Assembly (NCBI RefSeq): GCF_018294505.1
Contig: NC_057802.1
Coordinates: 553,578,202 to 553,642,201 of the forward strand
Source: Triticum aestivum
Lineage: Eukaryota; Streptophyta; Magnoliopsida; Poales; Poaceae
Reading direction: 5' to 3'
DNA length: 64,000 nucleotides
Numbering within the stretch: position 1 is the first letter of the stretch; each line of letters begins with the position of its first letter. Shown here piece by piece: positions 21,002 through 32,783 of the stretch. Under the pieces are notes generated by a model. The model was not told where the DNA came from and searched no databases. It saw only the letters and a list, made by a program, of their open reading frames with translations. A program made the position numbers and the translations under genes.

Positions 21002-22038
21002 AAGCCTATCCTAATCTTTACTTTATCAAAAATGATCACAACATTTGTGTTTCAGAAGCTATTGAAAAAGGTTGGCAAAACTTTTCTTTTACAAGAGTTC
21101 CTTTTGGAGTCTTTAGACATTTAGAACAGTTTAAAATTGAGATGTGAGGAAGTGTTGATGCATGGGGGTAGAGATAAACCCATGTGGATGCTCACTTCTG
21201 ATAGAGTGTTCTCTGTGAAATCTTTGTCTTGCATTTAATCAAGAATTATTATGGCTTCCCTCATGAATTTCTATGAAAGCCAAGGTGCCTAATAAAATAG
21301 AAGGTTGTCTGTGGGTTTTGAATAGAAAAATTACATTAACTAGATATAATTTGTTGAAAAGGGGATAATAATTGCATTTTCTGTGGACGAGATGAAAGCA
21401 TTGATCATTTTTTTCTCTAGCTTTGTAGCTAAATTGATTTGGCATCTGTTAGATGTTCTTTTGATTTACATTCCATTCCTATTGATTTGCATGATTGCTT
21501 TAGCAGATGGATCAAAACATTTGCGAAGAATGATCAGAAGTTGGTTTTAGTAGGAATTTCAGCCCTATTTTGGGCAATTTGGAAAAGTCATATGACATGA
21601 TATTCAACATAAAGAAAATTTATGGTCCTATGTGTGTGGTGAAACTAATATGCAACTGGATTTCGGATTGGACCATTTTGCAGATAAAGGAACTAGACCA
21701 AAGAACATTGATGCTGGGGGCAAAGGTGGTAGAACAAGTGGCAAGTGAAGTCTATCGTGCTGCACAAGGATGGAGGCTGGGTGTTCCAAGACTTGGTGAC
21801 TAAATATGAGTTCACATGAGCGTATTGGTCTCTCACCTGGCATGCGATCTGCCTCTTTTGTGTAGTATAATGTCTAGTTGATCGTTATCTTTCAATGTTT
21901 GGTTGCTTGATGTGACCAAGTTGGGCCAGGTCTGTAATAGACTTAGTAGGAGTTATGTGAAGTGACTTTTGATGGTGGGAGTGAGGTATCGCTCTTTAAA
22001 TGAAATCGGAGGGGGAAACCCCTCTTTTGCTAAAAAAA
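21002..22038 (+). pseudogene. 3' end of an L1-type LINE
   Basis: Broken frames encode the C-terminal zinc-finger-like region of plant LINE ORF2 (zf-RVT type): VPNKIEGCLWVLNRK, then NYCIFCGRDESIDHFFF with the spaced Cys/His pattern, then FWAIWKS. Stops and frame changes interrupt it. The 3' end carries GAAATCGGAGGGGGAAACCC and a short A-run near 22031. The 5' part is missing at the junction with LTR E2 at 21001. Confidence 0.75.
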
Positions 22039-22208
22039 TTGTGCCTATGTTGGACGATCGGACAATTGGGTCTCGTTCTCGGTGACATCTCTATACCATC
22101 TACCTTGCAAACATCTCTCTCTCTCTCCTAGCGTTGCTACCCTAGGAAGTGATGCATGGAGCCACAAACCATCGGTAAGGACGCGGTTCAAGCTGCCTAC
22201 ACAAGGCA
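22039..22208. other. Left flank of element C, including target duplication AGGCA
   Basis: This is unrecognised sequence that would continue at 47845 before C inserted. AGGCA at 22204-22208 repeats at 47840-47844. Confidence 0.7.
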
Positions 22209-22417
22209 TGCTACTTCTTGAGCTTGCATTGGTTTTTCCCTTGAAGAGGAAAGGGTGATGCAGTAGAGTAGAGATAAGTTTTTCCCTCAATTTGAGAACC
22301 AACGTATCAATCCAGTAGGAAGTATAAGCAAGTCTCCAATCTATGCACCTGCACAAACAATCAAACACTTGCACCCAACGCGATAAAGGGGTTGTCAATC
22401 CCTTCACGGTCACTTGC

Positions 22418-24097
22418 TGATGTCTACTACACAACCTTCTTCTTGTAGACGTTGTTGGGCCTCCAAGTGCAGAGGTTTGTAGGACAGTAGCAAATTTACC
22501 TCAAGTGGATGACCTAAGGTTTCTCAATCCATGGGAGGTGTAGGATGAAGATGGTCTCTCTCAAGCAACCTTGCAACCAAATAACAAAGAGTCTCTTGTG
22601 TCCCCAACACACCCAATACAATGGTAAATTGTATAGGTGCACTAGTTCGGCGAAGGGATGGTGATACAAGTGCAATATGGATGATAGATATAAGTTTTTG
22701 TAATCTGAAAATATAAAAACAGCAAGGTAACTAATGATAAAAGTGAGCGTAAACGGTATTGCAATGCTAGGAAACAAGGCCTAGGTTTCATACTTTCACT
22801 AGTGCAAGTTCTCTCAACAATAATAACATAATTGGATCATATAACTATCCCTCAACATGCAACAAAGAGTCACTCCAAAGTCACTAATAGCGGAGAACAA
22901 ACGAAGAGATTATTCTAGGGTACGAAACCACCTCAAAGTTATCCTTTCTGATCGATCTATTCAAGAGTCCATATTAAAATAACACGAAGCTATTCTTTCC
23001 GTTCAATCTATCATAGAGTTCGTACTAGAATAACACCTTAAGACACAAATCAACCAAAACCCTAATGTCACCTAGATACTCCAATGTCACCTCAAGTATC
23101 CGTGGGTATGATTATACGATATGCATCACACAATCTCTGATTCATCTATTCAACCAACACAAAGAACTTCAAAGAGTGCCCCAAAGTTTCTACCGGAGAG
23201 TCAAGACGAAAACGTGTGCCAACCCCTATGCATAAGTTCACAAGGTCACTGAACCCGCAAGTTGATCACCAAAACATACATCAAGTAGATCACATGAATA
23301 TCCCATTGTCACCACAGATAAACACATGCAAGACATACATCAAGTGTTCTCAAATCCTTAAAGACTCAATCCGATAAGGTAACTTCAAAGGGAAAACTCA
23401 ATCCATTACAAGAGAGTAGAGGGGGAGAAACATCATAAGATCCAACTATAATAGCAAAGCTCGCGATACATCAAGATCGTGCCAAATCAAGAACACGAGA
23501 GAGAGATCAAACACATAGCTACTGGTACATACCCTCAGCCCCGAGGGTGAACTACTCCCTCCTCGTCATGGAGAGCGCCGGGATGATGAAGATGGCCACC
23601 GGAGAGGGATTCCCCCCTCCGGCAGGGTGCCGGAACGGGTCTAGATTGGTTTTCGGTGGCTACAGAGGCTTGCGGCGGCGGAACTCCCGATCCAGGTTAT
23701 TTTCTGGAGGTTTCAGTATTTATAGGAATTTTTGGGGTCGGGAACAAGTCAGGGAGGTTCCCGAGTCGTCCACGAGATAGGGTGGCGCGCCGGGGGGGTG
23801 GGCGCGCCCCCCACCCTCGTAGACGGCCCGGGACTCTTGTGGCCCAACTCTTTTACTCTGGGGTCTTCTTTTGGTCCAATAAAAATTGTTAGAAATTGGC
23901 ACATCCATTGGACTCCGTTTGGTATTCCTTTTCAGCAAAACTCAAAAACAAGGAAAAACAGAAACTGGCACTGGCACTGGGCCCTAGGTTAATAGGTTAG
24001 TCCCAAAAGTCATATAAAGTAGCATATAAATCATCCTAGATGGATAATATAATAACATGGAACAATAAAAAATTATAGATACATTGGAGACGTATCA
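22418..24097 (-). mobile_element. 3' LTR of element B
   Basis: 1680 bp, TG...CA ends. On the minus strand CTATAAATAC (plus 23716-23725) is the likely TATA box, and a GC-rich hairpin block lies at about 23783-23825 upstream of it. The LTR start borders the polypurine motif AAGCTTGGGGATGCT on the minus strand (24098-24112). Confidence 0.85.
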
Positions 24098-25580
24098 AGC
24101 ATCCCCAAGCTTAATTGCTTCTCGTCTTCGAGTAGATAAATGATAAAAACAGAATTTTTGATGTGGAATGCTACCTAACATAATTTTCAATGTAATTTTC
24201 TTTACTGTGGCAAGAATATTCAGATCCATAAGATTCAAGACAAAAGTTTAATATTGACATAAAAATAATAATACTTCAAGCATACTAACCAAGCAATTAT
24301 GTTTTCTCAAAATAACATAGCCAAAGAAAGCTCATCCCTACAAAATCATATAGTTTGGCCATGCTTCATTTTCGTCACACAAAATACTCTCATCATGCAC
24401 AACCCCGATGACAAGCCAAGCAATAGTTTCATACTTTAGTATTCTCAAACTTTTTCAACTTTCACGCAATACATGAGCGTGAGCCATGGACATAGCACTA
24501 TGGGTGGAATAGAATATAATGATGGGGGTTGTGTGGAGAAGACAAAAAAGGAGAAAGTCTCACATTGACGCGGCTAATCAATGGGCCAGGGAGATGCCCA
24601 TCAATTGATGTCAATGCAAGGAGTAGGGATTGCCATGCAACGGATGCACTAGAGCTATAAAGGTATGAAAGCTCAACAAAAGAAACTAAGTGGGTGTGCA
24701 TCCAACTTGCTTGCTCACGAAGACCCAGGGCATTTGAGGAAGCCCATTGTTGGAATATACAAGCCAAGTTCTATAATGAAAAATTCCCACTAGTATATGA
24801 AAGTGACAAAATAAGAGACTCTCTATCATGAAGATCATGGTGCTATTTTGAAGCACAAGTGTGGAAAAGGATAGTAGCATTGTCCCTTTTGTCTCTTCTT
24901 TTTTGGGCTTTTTCTTTTCTTTTTTTTCAATTTGGCCTTTTTTTGCCTTTATTTTTTTCTCTTTTTTGGGGACAATGCTCTATTAATGATGATCATCACA
25001 CTTCTATTTATTTACAACTCAAGGATTACAACTCGATACTAGAACAAAGTATGACTCTATATGAGTGCCTCCGGCGGTGTACCGGGATGGCCAATGAAAC
25101 AAGAGTGAAATGTATGAAATTATGCATGGTGGCTTTGCCACAAATACGATGTCAACTACATGATCATGCAAGGAATTATGACAATGATGAAGTGTGTCAT
25201 AATAAACGGAACGGTGGAAAGTTGCATGGCAATATATCTCGGAATGGCTATGGAAATGCCATAATAGGTAGGTATGGTGGATGTTTTGAGGAAGATATAA
25301 GGAGGTTTATGTGTGATAGAGCGTATCATATCACGGGGGTTGGATGCACTGGCAAAGTTTGCACCAACTCTCAAGGTGAGAAAGGGTAATGCACGGTACC
25401 AAAGAGGCTAGCAATGATGGAAGGGTGAGAGTGCGTATAATCCATGGTCTCAACATTAGTCATAAAGAACTCACATGCTTATTTCAAAAATCTACAAGTC
25501 ATCAAAAACCAAGCACTACGTGCATGCTCCTAGGGGGATAGATTGGTAGGAAAAGACCATTGCTCGTCCCCGACCGCCAC
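24098..25580 (-). other. 3' internal non-coding region of element B (part 1)
   Basis: This aligns with element C at 41160-42590 (e.g. 'acagaatttttgatgtggaatg', 'atcatggtgctatttt'). It has no credible frame, although a T-rich tract near 24890-24965 leaves one open by chance. It ends at the insertion point of element A; GCCAC at 25576-25580 is the target duplication. Confidence 0.75.
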
Positions 25581-25860
25581 TGATACGTCCATTTTGCATC
25601 ATGCTTTTATATCGATATTTATTGCATTATGGGATGTTATTACACATTATGTCACAATACTTATGCCTATTCTCTCTTATTTTACAAGGTTTACATAAGG
25701 AGGGAGAAGGCCGACAGCTGGAATTCTGGGTTGGAAAAGGAGCAAACATTAGAGACCTATTCTGCACAACTCCAAAAGTCCTGAAACTCCACGAAAGTTA
25801 TTTTTGGAAATAATAAAAAATACTGAGCAGAAGAAATACGTCAGGGGGGCCTCCACCTGT

Positions 25861-25912
25861 CCACGAGGGTGGGGGGCGCGCCCTACCCCCTAGGCGCGCC
25901 CCCTGCCTCGTG
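25861..25912. promoter_or_regulatory. GC-rich hairpin block in the LTR of element A
   Basis: CCACGAGG pairs with CCTCGTGG, and GGGGGCGCGCC pairs with GGCGCGCCCC, around a short CTACCCCCTA spacer. The same kind of block occurs in the other Athila-type LTRs here and inside element A at 32064-32116. Confidence 0.6.
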
Positions 25913-26847
25913 GGCCCCCCGTTGGCCCTCCGGTGCCCATCTTCTGCTATATGAAGTCTTTCGTCCGAAGAAAAATCATAAGCAAGCTTTCGGGACGAGA
26001 CTCCGCCGCCACGAGGCGGAACCTTGGCGGAACCAATCTAGGGCTCCGGCAGAGCTGTTCTGCCGGGGACACTTCCCTCCGGGAGGGGGAAATCATCGCC
26101 ATCGTCATCACCAACGCTCCTCTCATCGGGAGAGGGCAATCTCCATCAACATCTTCACCAGCACCATCTCCTCTCAAACCCTAGTTCATCTCTTGTATCC
26201 AATTCTTGTCTCTAAGTCTGGGATTGGTACCTGTAGGTTGCTAGTAGTGTTGATTACTCCTTGTAGTTGATGCTAGTTGGTTTATTTGGTGGAAGATCAT
26301 ATGTTCAGATCCTATATGCATATTAATACTCCTCTGATTATGAACATGAATATGCTTTGTGAGTAGTTACGTTTGTTCCTGAGGACATGGGAGAAGTCTT
26401 GCTATTAGTAGTCATGTGAATTTGGTATTCGTTCGATATTTTGATGAGATGTATGTTGTCTATCCTCTAGTGGTGTTATGTGAACGTCGACTACATGACA
26501 CTTCACCATTATTTGGGCCTAGAGGAAGGCATTGGGAAGTAATAAGTAGATGATGGGTTGCTAGAGTGACAGAAGCTTAAACCCTAGTTTATGCGTTGCT
26601 TCGTAAGGGGCTGATTTGGATCCATATGTTTCATGCTATGGTTAGGTTTACCTTAATACTTTTGTTGTAGTTGCGGATGCTTGCAATAGAGGTTAATCAT
26701 AAGTGGGATGCTTGTCCAAGTAAGGGCAGCACCCAAGCACCGGTCCACCCACATATCAAATTATCAAAGTACCGAACGCGAATCATATGAACGTGATGAA
26801 AACTAGCTTGACGATAATTCCCATGTGTCCTCGGGAGCGCTTTTCTC

Positions 26848-26857
26848 TATATAAGAG
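26848..26857 (+). promoter_or_regulatory. Likely TATA box of the 5' LTR of element A
   Basis: TATATAAGAG lies about 250 bases before the LTR end; the 3' LTR has TATATAAGAA at the same place (about 35613). Confidence 0.5.
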
Positions 26858-27112
26858 TTTGTCCAGGCTTGTCCTTTGCTACAAAAAGGATTGGGCCACC
26901 TTGCTGCACTTTATTTACTTTTGTTACTTGTTGCTCGTTACAAATTATCCTATCACAAAACTATCTGTTACCTATAATTTCAGTGCTTGCAGAGAATACC
27001 TTGCTGAAAACCGCTTATCATTTCCTTCTGCTCCTCGTTGGGTTCGACACTCTTACTTATCGAAAGGACTACGATAGATCCCCTATACTTGTGGGTCATC
27101 AAGACTCTTTTC

Positions 27113-27129
27113 TGGCGCCGTTGCCGGGG
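27113..27129 (+). promoter_or_regulatory. Primer-binding site for tRNA-Asp (element A)
   Basis: TGGCGCCGTTGCCGGGG is exactly complementary to the 3' end of plant tRNA-Asp and lies 11 bases after the 5' LTR. Confidence 0.95.
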
Positions 27130-27207
27130 AGTGAAGCGCCTTTGGTAGGTGGAATTTGGTAAGGAAAAATTTATATAGTGTGCTGAAATTTACTGTCACT
27201 TGTTACT

Positions 27208-28455
27208 ATGGAAAGTAATCCTCTGAGGGGCTTGTTCGGGGTATCTTCACCCCGACCAGTAGAGCAAAGAGTTGCTCCTCAACCTACTGAACCTACTGAA
27301 AATGAAAATGTCTACTTTGAAATTCCTTCGGGTATGTTAGAAAAACTGCTAGCTAATCCTTTTGCAGGAGATGGAACAATGCATCCTGATGAGCACCTAA
27401 TATATGTGGATGAAGTTTGTGGATTATTTAAGCTTGCAGGTATACCCGATGATGTTATTAAGAAGAAGGTCTTCCCTTTATCTTTGAAGGGAGATGCATT
27501 GACATGGTATCGGCTATGTGATGATACGGGATCATGGAACTACAAACGATTGAAATTGGAATTTCATCAGAAGTTTTATCCTATGCATCTTGTTCATCGT
27601 GATCGCAATTATATATATAATTTTTGGCCTCGCGAAGGAGAAAGCATCGCTCAAGCTTGGGGGAGGCTTAAATCAATGTTATATTCATGCCCCAATCATG
27701 AGCTCCCAAGAGAAATAATTATTCAAAGTTTTTATGCTCGGCTTTCTGATAACAATCGCACCATGCTCGATACTTCTTGTGCTGGCTCTTTTATGATGAA
27801 GACTATTGAATTCAAATGGGATTTATTGGAAAGAATTAAACGCAACTCTGAAGATTGGGATCTCGACGAAGGTAAGGAGTCAGGTATGACACCTAAGTTT
27901 GATTGTGTTAAATCTTTTATGGATACCGATGTTTTCCGTAAATTTAGCACTAAATATGGACTTGACTCTGAGATAGTAGCTTCTTTCTGTGAATCTTTTG
28001 CTGCTCATGTTGATCTCCCTAAGGAGAAGTGGTTTAAATATCATCCTCCCATAGAAGTAAAAGTAGCTGCACCTATTAAAGTTGAAGAAAAGACTATCAC
28101 TTATAATGATCCTATTGTTCCTACTTCTTATGTTGAGAAACCACCTTTCCCTGTTAGAATAAAGGATCATGCTAAAGCTTCAACTGTGGTTCGTAAAAGC
28201 AATATTAGAACTTATACACCTCCTGAGCAAGTTAAAGTTGAACCTAATATTGCTATTGTTAAAGATCTCTTGTCTGATAATATTGATGGGCATGTTATTC
28301 ATTTCCGTGATGAAACTGCTAGAATTGCCAAACCTTGTGCTAAAGATAAACATAGACCTGTGGTAGGCATGCCTGTTATTTCTGTTAAAATAGGAGATCA
28401 TTGTTATCATGGCTTATGTGATATGGGTGCTAGTGCTAGTGCAATACCTCATTGA
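27208..28455 (+). CDS. Gag and start of protease, element A
   Basis: A 415-codon frame starts with ATG at 27208, 106 bases after the LTR. Residues about 45-205 form the retrotransposon Gag capsid-like domain: [14 protein letters not shown], a conserved region with GDALTWYRL, and NPFAG-type start. No CCHC zinc knuckle is visible. The C-terminus contains the retropepsin motif DMGAS (about residue 405), so the protein runs into the protease before a stop at 28453-28455. Protease continues in the next frame, so a one-base insertion near 28446-28455 has cut an original Gag-Pol frame in two. Role: particle core formation in the cytoplasm. A programmed shift is less likely as it falls inside the protease. 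Confidence 0.85.
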   Translation: MESNPLRGLFGVSSPRPVEQRVAPQPTEPTENENVYFEIPSGMLEKLLANPFAGDGTMHPDEHLIYVDEVCGLFKLAGIPDDVIKKKVFPLSLKGDALTWYRLCDDTGSWNYKRLKLEFHQKFYPMHLVHRDRNYIYNFWPREGESIAQAWGRLKSMLYSCPNHELPREIIIQSFYARLSDNNRTMLDTSCAGSFMMKTIEFKWDLLERIKRNSEDWDLDEGKESGMTPKFDCVKSFMDTDVFRKFSTKYGLDSEIVASFCESFAAHVDLPKEKWFKYHPPIEVKVAAPIKVEEKTITYNDPIVPTSYVEKPPFPVRIKDHAKASTVVRKSNIRTYTPPEQVKVEPNIAIVKDLLSDNIDGHVIHFRDETARIAKPCAKDKHRPVVGMPVISVKIGDHCYHGLCDMGASASAIPH

Positions 28456-31400
28456 CTTATACAAAGAAATTATGCATGATATTGCACCTACTGAGTTAGA
28501 AGATATTGATGTCACAATTAAACTTGCCAATAGAGATACTATTTCACCAATGGGAATTGTTAGAGATGTTGAAGTCTTGTGTGGGAAAACTAAATATCCT
28601 GCTGATTTTCTTGTTCTTGGTTCCCCACAAGATAGCTTTTGTCCCATTATATTTGGTAGACCCTTCTTGAACACTGTTAATGCTAGGATAGACTGCGAAA
28701 AGGATGTTGTTACTATTGGTTTGGGTGATATGTCTCATGAGTTTAATTTCTCTAAATTTAGTAGACAACACCGTGAAGAGGAATTGCCTAGTAAGGATGA
28801 AATTATTGGTCTTGCTTCTATTGCCGTACCTCCTAGTGATCCTTTAGAACAATATTTGCTAGACCATGAAAATGATATGTTTATGAATGAAAGAAGGGAA
28901 ATAGATGAAGTATTCTTTAAACAGGAACCTATCCTGAAACACAATTTGCCTGTTGAAATCCTAGGGGATCCTCCTCCACCCAAGGGTGATCCCGTGTTTG
29001 AGCTTAAACCGTTACCTGATACTCTTAAATATGCTTATCTTGATGAGAAAAAGATATATCCTGTTATTATTAGTGCTAACCTTTCAGAGCATGAAGAAGA
29101 GAGATTATTGAAAACTCTGAAGAAGCACCGTGCTGCTATTGGATATACTCTTGATGATCTTAAGGGCATTAGTCCCACTCTATGTCAACACAAAATAAAT
29201 TTGGAGAAAGATGCCAAACCAGTTCGTGATCACCAACGACGGCTGAATCCTAAGATGAAAGAAGTGGTAAGAAAGGAAATACTAAAGCTCCTTGAGGCAG
29301 GTATAATTTATCCCGTTGCTGATAGTCAGTGGGTAAGTCCTGTCCATTGTGTCCCTAAGAAGGGAGGTATTACTGTCGTTCCTAATGATAAAGATGAATT
29401 GATCCCGCAAAGAATTATTACAGGTTATAGGATGGTAATTGATTTCCGCAAATTAAATAAGGCTACGAAAAAGGATCATTACCCCTTACCTTTTATCGAT
29501 CAAATGCTAGAAAGATTATCCAAACATACACATTTTTGCTTTCTAGATGGTTATTCTGGTTTCTCTCAAATACCTGTGTCAGCCGATGATCAATCAAAGA
29601 CCACTTTTACTTGCCCTTTCGGTACTTTTGCTTATAGACGTATGCCTTTTGGTTTATGTAATGCACCTGCTACCTTTCAAAGATGCATGATGGCTATATT
29701 CTCTGACTTTTGTGAAAAGATTTGTGAGGTTTTCATGGACGATTTCTCCGTTTATGGATCCTCTTTTGATGATTGCTTGAGCAACCTTGATCGAGTTTTG
29801 CAGAGATGTGAAGAAACTAATCTTGTCTTGAATTGGGAAAAGTGCCACTTTATGGTTAATGAAGGTATTGTCTTGGGGCATAAAGTTTCTGAAAGAGGTA
29901 TTGAAGTTGATAAAGCCAAGGTTGATGCTATTGAAAAGATGCCATGTCCCAAGGACATCAAAGGTATAAGAAGTTTCCTTGGTCACGCCGGTTTTTATAG
30001 GAGGTTCATTAAGGACTTCTCAAAAATTTCTCGGCCTCTGACTAATTTATTACAAAAAGATATACCATTTGTCTTTGATGATGATTGTGTAGAAGCATTT
30101 GAAATACTTAAGAAAGCATTGATCTCTGCACCTATTGTTCAGCCACCTGATTGGAATTTACCCTTTGAAATTATGTGTGATGCTAGTGATTATGCTGTAG
30201 GTGCTGTTCTAGGGCAAAGAGTTGATAAGAAATTAAATGTTATTCAATATGCTAGTAAAACTCTAGACAATGCTCAGAGAAATTATGCTACTACTGAAAA
30301 AGAATTCTTAGCAGTTGTATTTGCTTGTGATAAGTTCAGACCTTATATTGTTGATTCTAAAGTAACTATTCACACTGATCATGCTGCTATTAAATATCTT
30401 ATGGAAAAGAAAGATGCTAAACCTAGACTTATTAGATGGGTTCTCTTGCTACAAGAATTTGATTTGCATATTATTGATAGAAAGGGAGCTGAGAACCCCG
30501 TTGCAGACAACTTGTCTAGGTTAGAAAATGTTCTTGATGACCCACTACCTATTGATGATAGCTTTCCTGATGAGCAATTAAATGTCATAAATGCTTCTCG
30601 TACTGCTCCATGGTATGCTGATTATGCTAATTACATCGTTGCTAAATTTATACCACCTAGTTTCACATACCAGCAAAAGAAAAAGTTTTTCTATGATTTG
30701 AGACATTACTTTTGGGATGACCCACATCTTTATAAAGAAGGAGTAGATGGTGTTATTAGACGTTGTGTACCTGAGCATGAACAGGAACAGATCCTACGCA
30801 AGTGTCACTCCGAGGCTTATGGAGGACACCACGCTGGAGATAGAACTGCACATAAGGTATTGCAATCCGGTTTTTATTGGCCTACTCTCTTCAAGGATGC
30901 CCGTAAGTTTGTCTTATCTTGTGATGAATGTCAAAGAATTGGTAATATTAGTAGACGTCAAGAAATGCCTATGAATTATTCACTTGTTATTGAACCATTT
31001 GATGTTTGGGGCTTTGATTATATGGGACCTTTTCCTGCCTCTAATGGATACACACATATTTTAGTTGCTGTTGATTACGTTACTAAGTGGGTAGAAGCTA
31101 TTCCAACTAGTAGTGCTGATCATAACACTTCTATTAAAATGCTTAAAGAAGTTATTTTTCCGAGGTTTGGAGTCCCTAGATATTTAATGACTGATGGTGG
31201 TTCACATTTTATTCATGGTGCTTTCCGTAAAATGCTTGCTAAATATGATGTTAATCATAGAATTGCATCTCCTTATCACCCACAGTCTAGTGGTCAAGTA
31301 GAATTGAGCAATAGAGAGCTCAAATTAATTTTGCAAAAGACTGTTAATAGATCTAGAAAGAATTGGTCCAAGAAACTTGATGATGCATTATGGGCCTATA

Positions 31401-31666
31401 GAACTGCATATAAAAATCCTATGGGTATGTCTCCGTATAAAATGGTTTATGGAAAAGCATGTCACTTACCTCTCGAACTAGAACATAAGGCTTATTGGGC
31501 TATTAAAGAGCTCAACTATGATTTCAAACTTGCCGGTGAGAAGAGGTTATTTGACATTAGCTCACTTGATGAATGGAGAACCCAAGCCTATGAGAATGCC
31601 AAGTTGTTTAAAGAAAAGTTAAAAGATGGCATGACAAAAGAATACAAAAGCGTGAGTTTAATGTAG
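28409..31666 (+). CDS. Pol polyprotein (protease, RT, RNase H, integrase), element A
   Basis: The frame is open for 1085 codons; true homology begins near 28446, just past the frameshift, so the ATG at 28409 is not a natural start. The rest of the aspartic protease (with [10 protein letters not shown], residues about 75-90) is followed by RT at about 280-470 ([13 protein letters not shown], then the catalytic FMDDF), RNase H at about 585-700 ([22 protein letters not shown]), and integrase with an HHCC zinc finger (about 790-845) and DDE core ([16 protein letters not shown] of [12 protein letters not shown]). It ends early at 31664-31666: a one-base loss in the A-rich run near 31615 shifts the integrase C-terminus out of frame. 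Confidence 0.9.
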   Translation: MAYVIWVLVLVQYLIDLYKEIMHDIAPTELEDIDVTIKLANRDTISPMGIVRDVEVLCGKTKYPADFLVLGSPQDSFCPIIFGRPFLNTVNARIDCEKDVVTIGLGDMSHEFNFSKFSRQHREEELPSKDEIIGLASIAVPPSDPLEQYLLDHENDMFMNERREIDEVFFKQEPILKHNLPVEILGDPPPPKGDPVFELKPLPDTLKYAYLDEKKIYPVIISANLSEHEEERLLKTLKKHRAAIGYTLDDLKGISPTLCQHKINLEKDAKPVRDHQRRLNPKMKEVVRKEILKLLEAGIIYPVADSQWVSPVHCVPKKGGITVVPNDKDELIPQRIITGYRMVIDFRKLNKATKKDHYPLPFIDQMLERLSKHTHFCFLDGYSGFSQIPVSADDQSKTTFTCPFGTFAYRRMPFGLCNAPATFQRCMMAIFSDFCEKICEVFMDDFSVYGSSFDDCLSNLDRVLQRCEETNLVLNWEKCHFMVNEGIVLGHKVSERGIEVDKAKVDAIEKMPCPKDIKGIRSFLGHAGFYRRFIKDFSKISRPLTNLLQKDIPFVFDDDCVEAFEILKKALISAPIVQPPDWNLPFEIMCDASDYAVGAVLGQRVDKKLNVIQYASKTLDNAQRNYATTEKEFLAVVFACDKFRPYIVDSKVTIHTDHAAIKYLMEKKDAKPRLIRWVLLLQEFDLHIIDRKGAENPVADNLSRLENVLDDPLPIDDSFPDEQLNVINASRTAPWYADYANYIVAKFIPPSFTYQQKKKFFYDLRHYFWDDPHLYKEGVDGVIRRCVPEHEQEQILRKCHSEAYGGHHAGDRTAHKVLQSGFYWPTLFKDARKFVLSCDECQRIGNISRRQEMPMNYSLVIEPFDVWGFDYMGPFPASNGYTHILVAVDYVTKWVEAIPTSSADHNTSIKMLKEVIFPRFGVPRYLMTDGGSHFIHGAFRKMLAKYDVNHRIASPYHPQSSGQVELSNRELKLILQKTVNRSRKNWSKKLDDALWAYRTAYKNPMGMSPYKMVYGKACHLPLELEHKAYWAIKELNYDFKLAGEKRLFDISSLDEWRTQAYENAKLFKEKLKDGMTKEYKSVSLM

Positions 31667-31946
31667 GTGATTATGTATTGCTATACAACTCTCGTTTAAG
31701 ATTTTTTGCAGGAAAACTTCTCTCTAAATGGGAAGGCCTTACGTTATCGAGGAGGTCTATCGTTCCGGTGCCATAAAAATCAACAACTTCGAAGGCACAA
31801 ATCCGAAGGTGGTGAACGGTCAAAGAATTAAACATTATATCTCAGGTAATCCTATAAATGTTGAAACCAATGTTATTGAAACCGTAACCCCGGAGGAATA
31901 CATAAGGGACACTTTCCGGAACGTTTCAGACTCCGAAAAGGAATAG
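31667..31946 (+). pseudogene. Frameshifted integrase C-terminus, element A
   Basis: Translation continues in another frame ([19 protein letters not shown] and SKWEG) until a second one-base loss near 31735, then in a third frame (PYVIEEVYRSGAIKI to SDSEKE) ending at 31946. These are the expected C-terminal residues of an Athila integrase, displaced by two single-base deletions. Confidence 0.8.
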
Positions 31947-32063
31947 GTATGTGGTACGGTAAGTAAACCGACTCCAAAACAGTTCTAATGGCAATTTTTC
32001 TCCGTTTTGGAATATTTAGAAAAATAGAAAAATAAGAAGCAGTCCGGGAAGGACACGAGGGCT

Positions 32064-32116
32064 CCACGAGGGTGGAGGGCGCGCCCTACCCCCTGGGCGC
32101 GCCCCCTGCCTCGTGG
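32064..32116. promoter_or_regulatory. Second GC-rich hairpin block, inside element A
   Basis: A near copy of the LTR block: CCACGAGGGTGGAGGGCGCG, a CTACCCCCTG spacer, then GCGCGCCCCCTGCCTCGTGG. It lies 118 bases after the integrase stop and 155 bases before the third ORF, outside any LTR. Confidence 0.65.
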
Positions 32117-32270
32117 GCACCTCGTGTGCTCTCCGGACTCCGTTTTCTTGCACGATACGTATTTTGGTCGGTAAAAATTCATTATATAATCTCCCGAAGG
32201 TTTTGACTCCGTATCACGCAATTATCCTCTGTTCTTGTTTCGAGCTGTTTCTTGACAGATCTAGATCATC

Positions 32271-32783
32271 ATGACGTCTCCAAGCGCCCCCAAGGACAAG
32301 TTCTTCGAGAAGGTCATCAACCCCTACCTCGCGGAGGTGCTGCAACACCCTCAAACCATTGAGATGCGTGATGGGTTGCTGCACATCCGCGATGTTGAGG
32401 GACCACGGAGGACCGGAAGCGTGGAGACAAGGCTTGAAGCAATGGAGCAACAAGTTTTCAAGTGCCAGGAGATGGTGGAGCGTGGACTTGACTCCAATCA
32501 CATAATGATCACGGAGTTCACCAACAACCACAAGCTGGATGCCAAGGACATTGGGGAGGCCATCTTCAAGCTCCACGAGAAAATCGAGCACCTCCAAGCC
32601 CAAATCTATGACCTGCAAAACCAAAACTGTGAGTATGAATATAGATTCAAAAGGATGAGTTTGGCTGCAGATTTAAGGATCCCGGAGACTCGATCATCCT
32701 TCTATGATGGTGAGCCTATGCCTTGGAAGATGGACGACAAGCCTACATCATCAACAATCCCTTCACCAGCAAAGGAGACATAA
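32271..32783 (+). CDS. Third ORF of element A, unknown function
   Basis: A clean 170-codon frame starts ATGACGTCTCCAAGCGCC after integrase and carries no frameshift, unlike pol. The protein is hydrophilic: a Lys/Asp N-terminus, then residues about 65-130 rich in Glu, Gln, Lys and Leu in a heptad-like pattern (e.g. EAIFKLHEKIEHLQAQIYDL), probably a coiled coil, then a Pro/Ser tail. No signal peptide or transmembrane segment is seen, so it does not look like the env-like ORF of Arabidopsis Athila. Position after pol fits an accessory ORF. Codon use is more GC-rich than pol, which suggests a separate origin. I do not know its function. Confidence 0.7.
   Translation: MTSPSAPKDKFFEKVINPYLAEVLQHPQTIEMRDGLLHIRDVEGPRRTGSVETRLEAMEQQVFKCQEMVERGLDSNHIMITEFTNNHKLDAKDIGEAIFKLHEKIEHLQAQIYDLQNQNCEYEYRFKRMSLAADLRIPETRSSFYDGEPMPWKMDDKPTSSTIPSPAKET

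Larger units (their letters stand above)
25581..27101 (+). mobile_element. 5' LTR of element A
   Basis: It starts TGATACGTCCATTTTGC and ends GTGGGTCATCA. A GC-rich double inverted repeat lies at 25861-25912 and a TATATAAGAG box near 26848. Confidence 0.95.
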
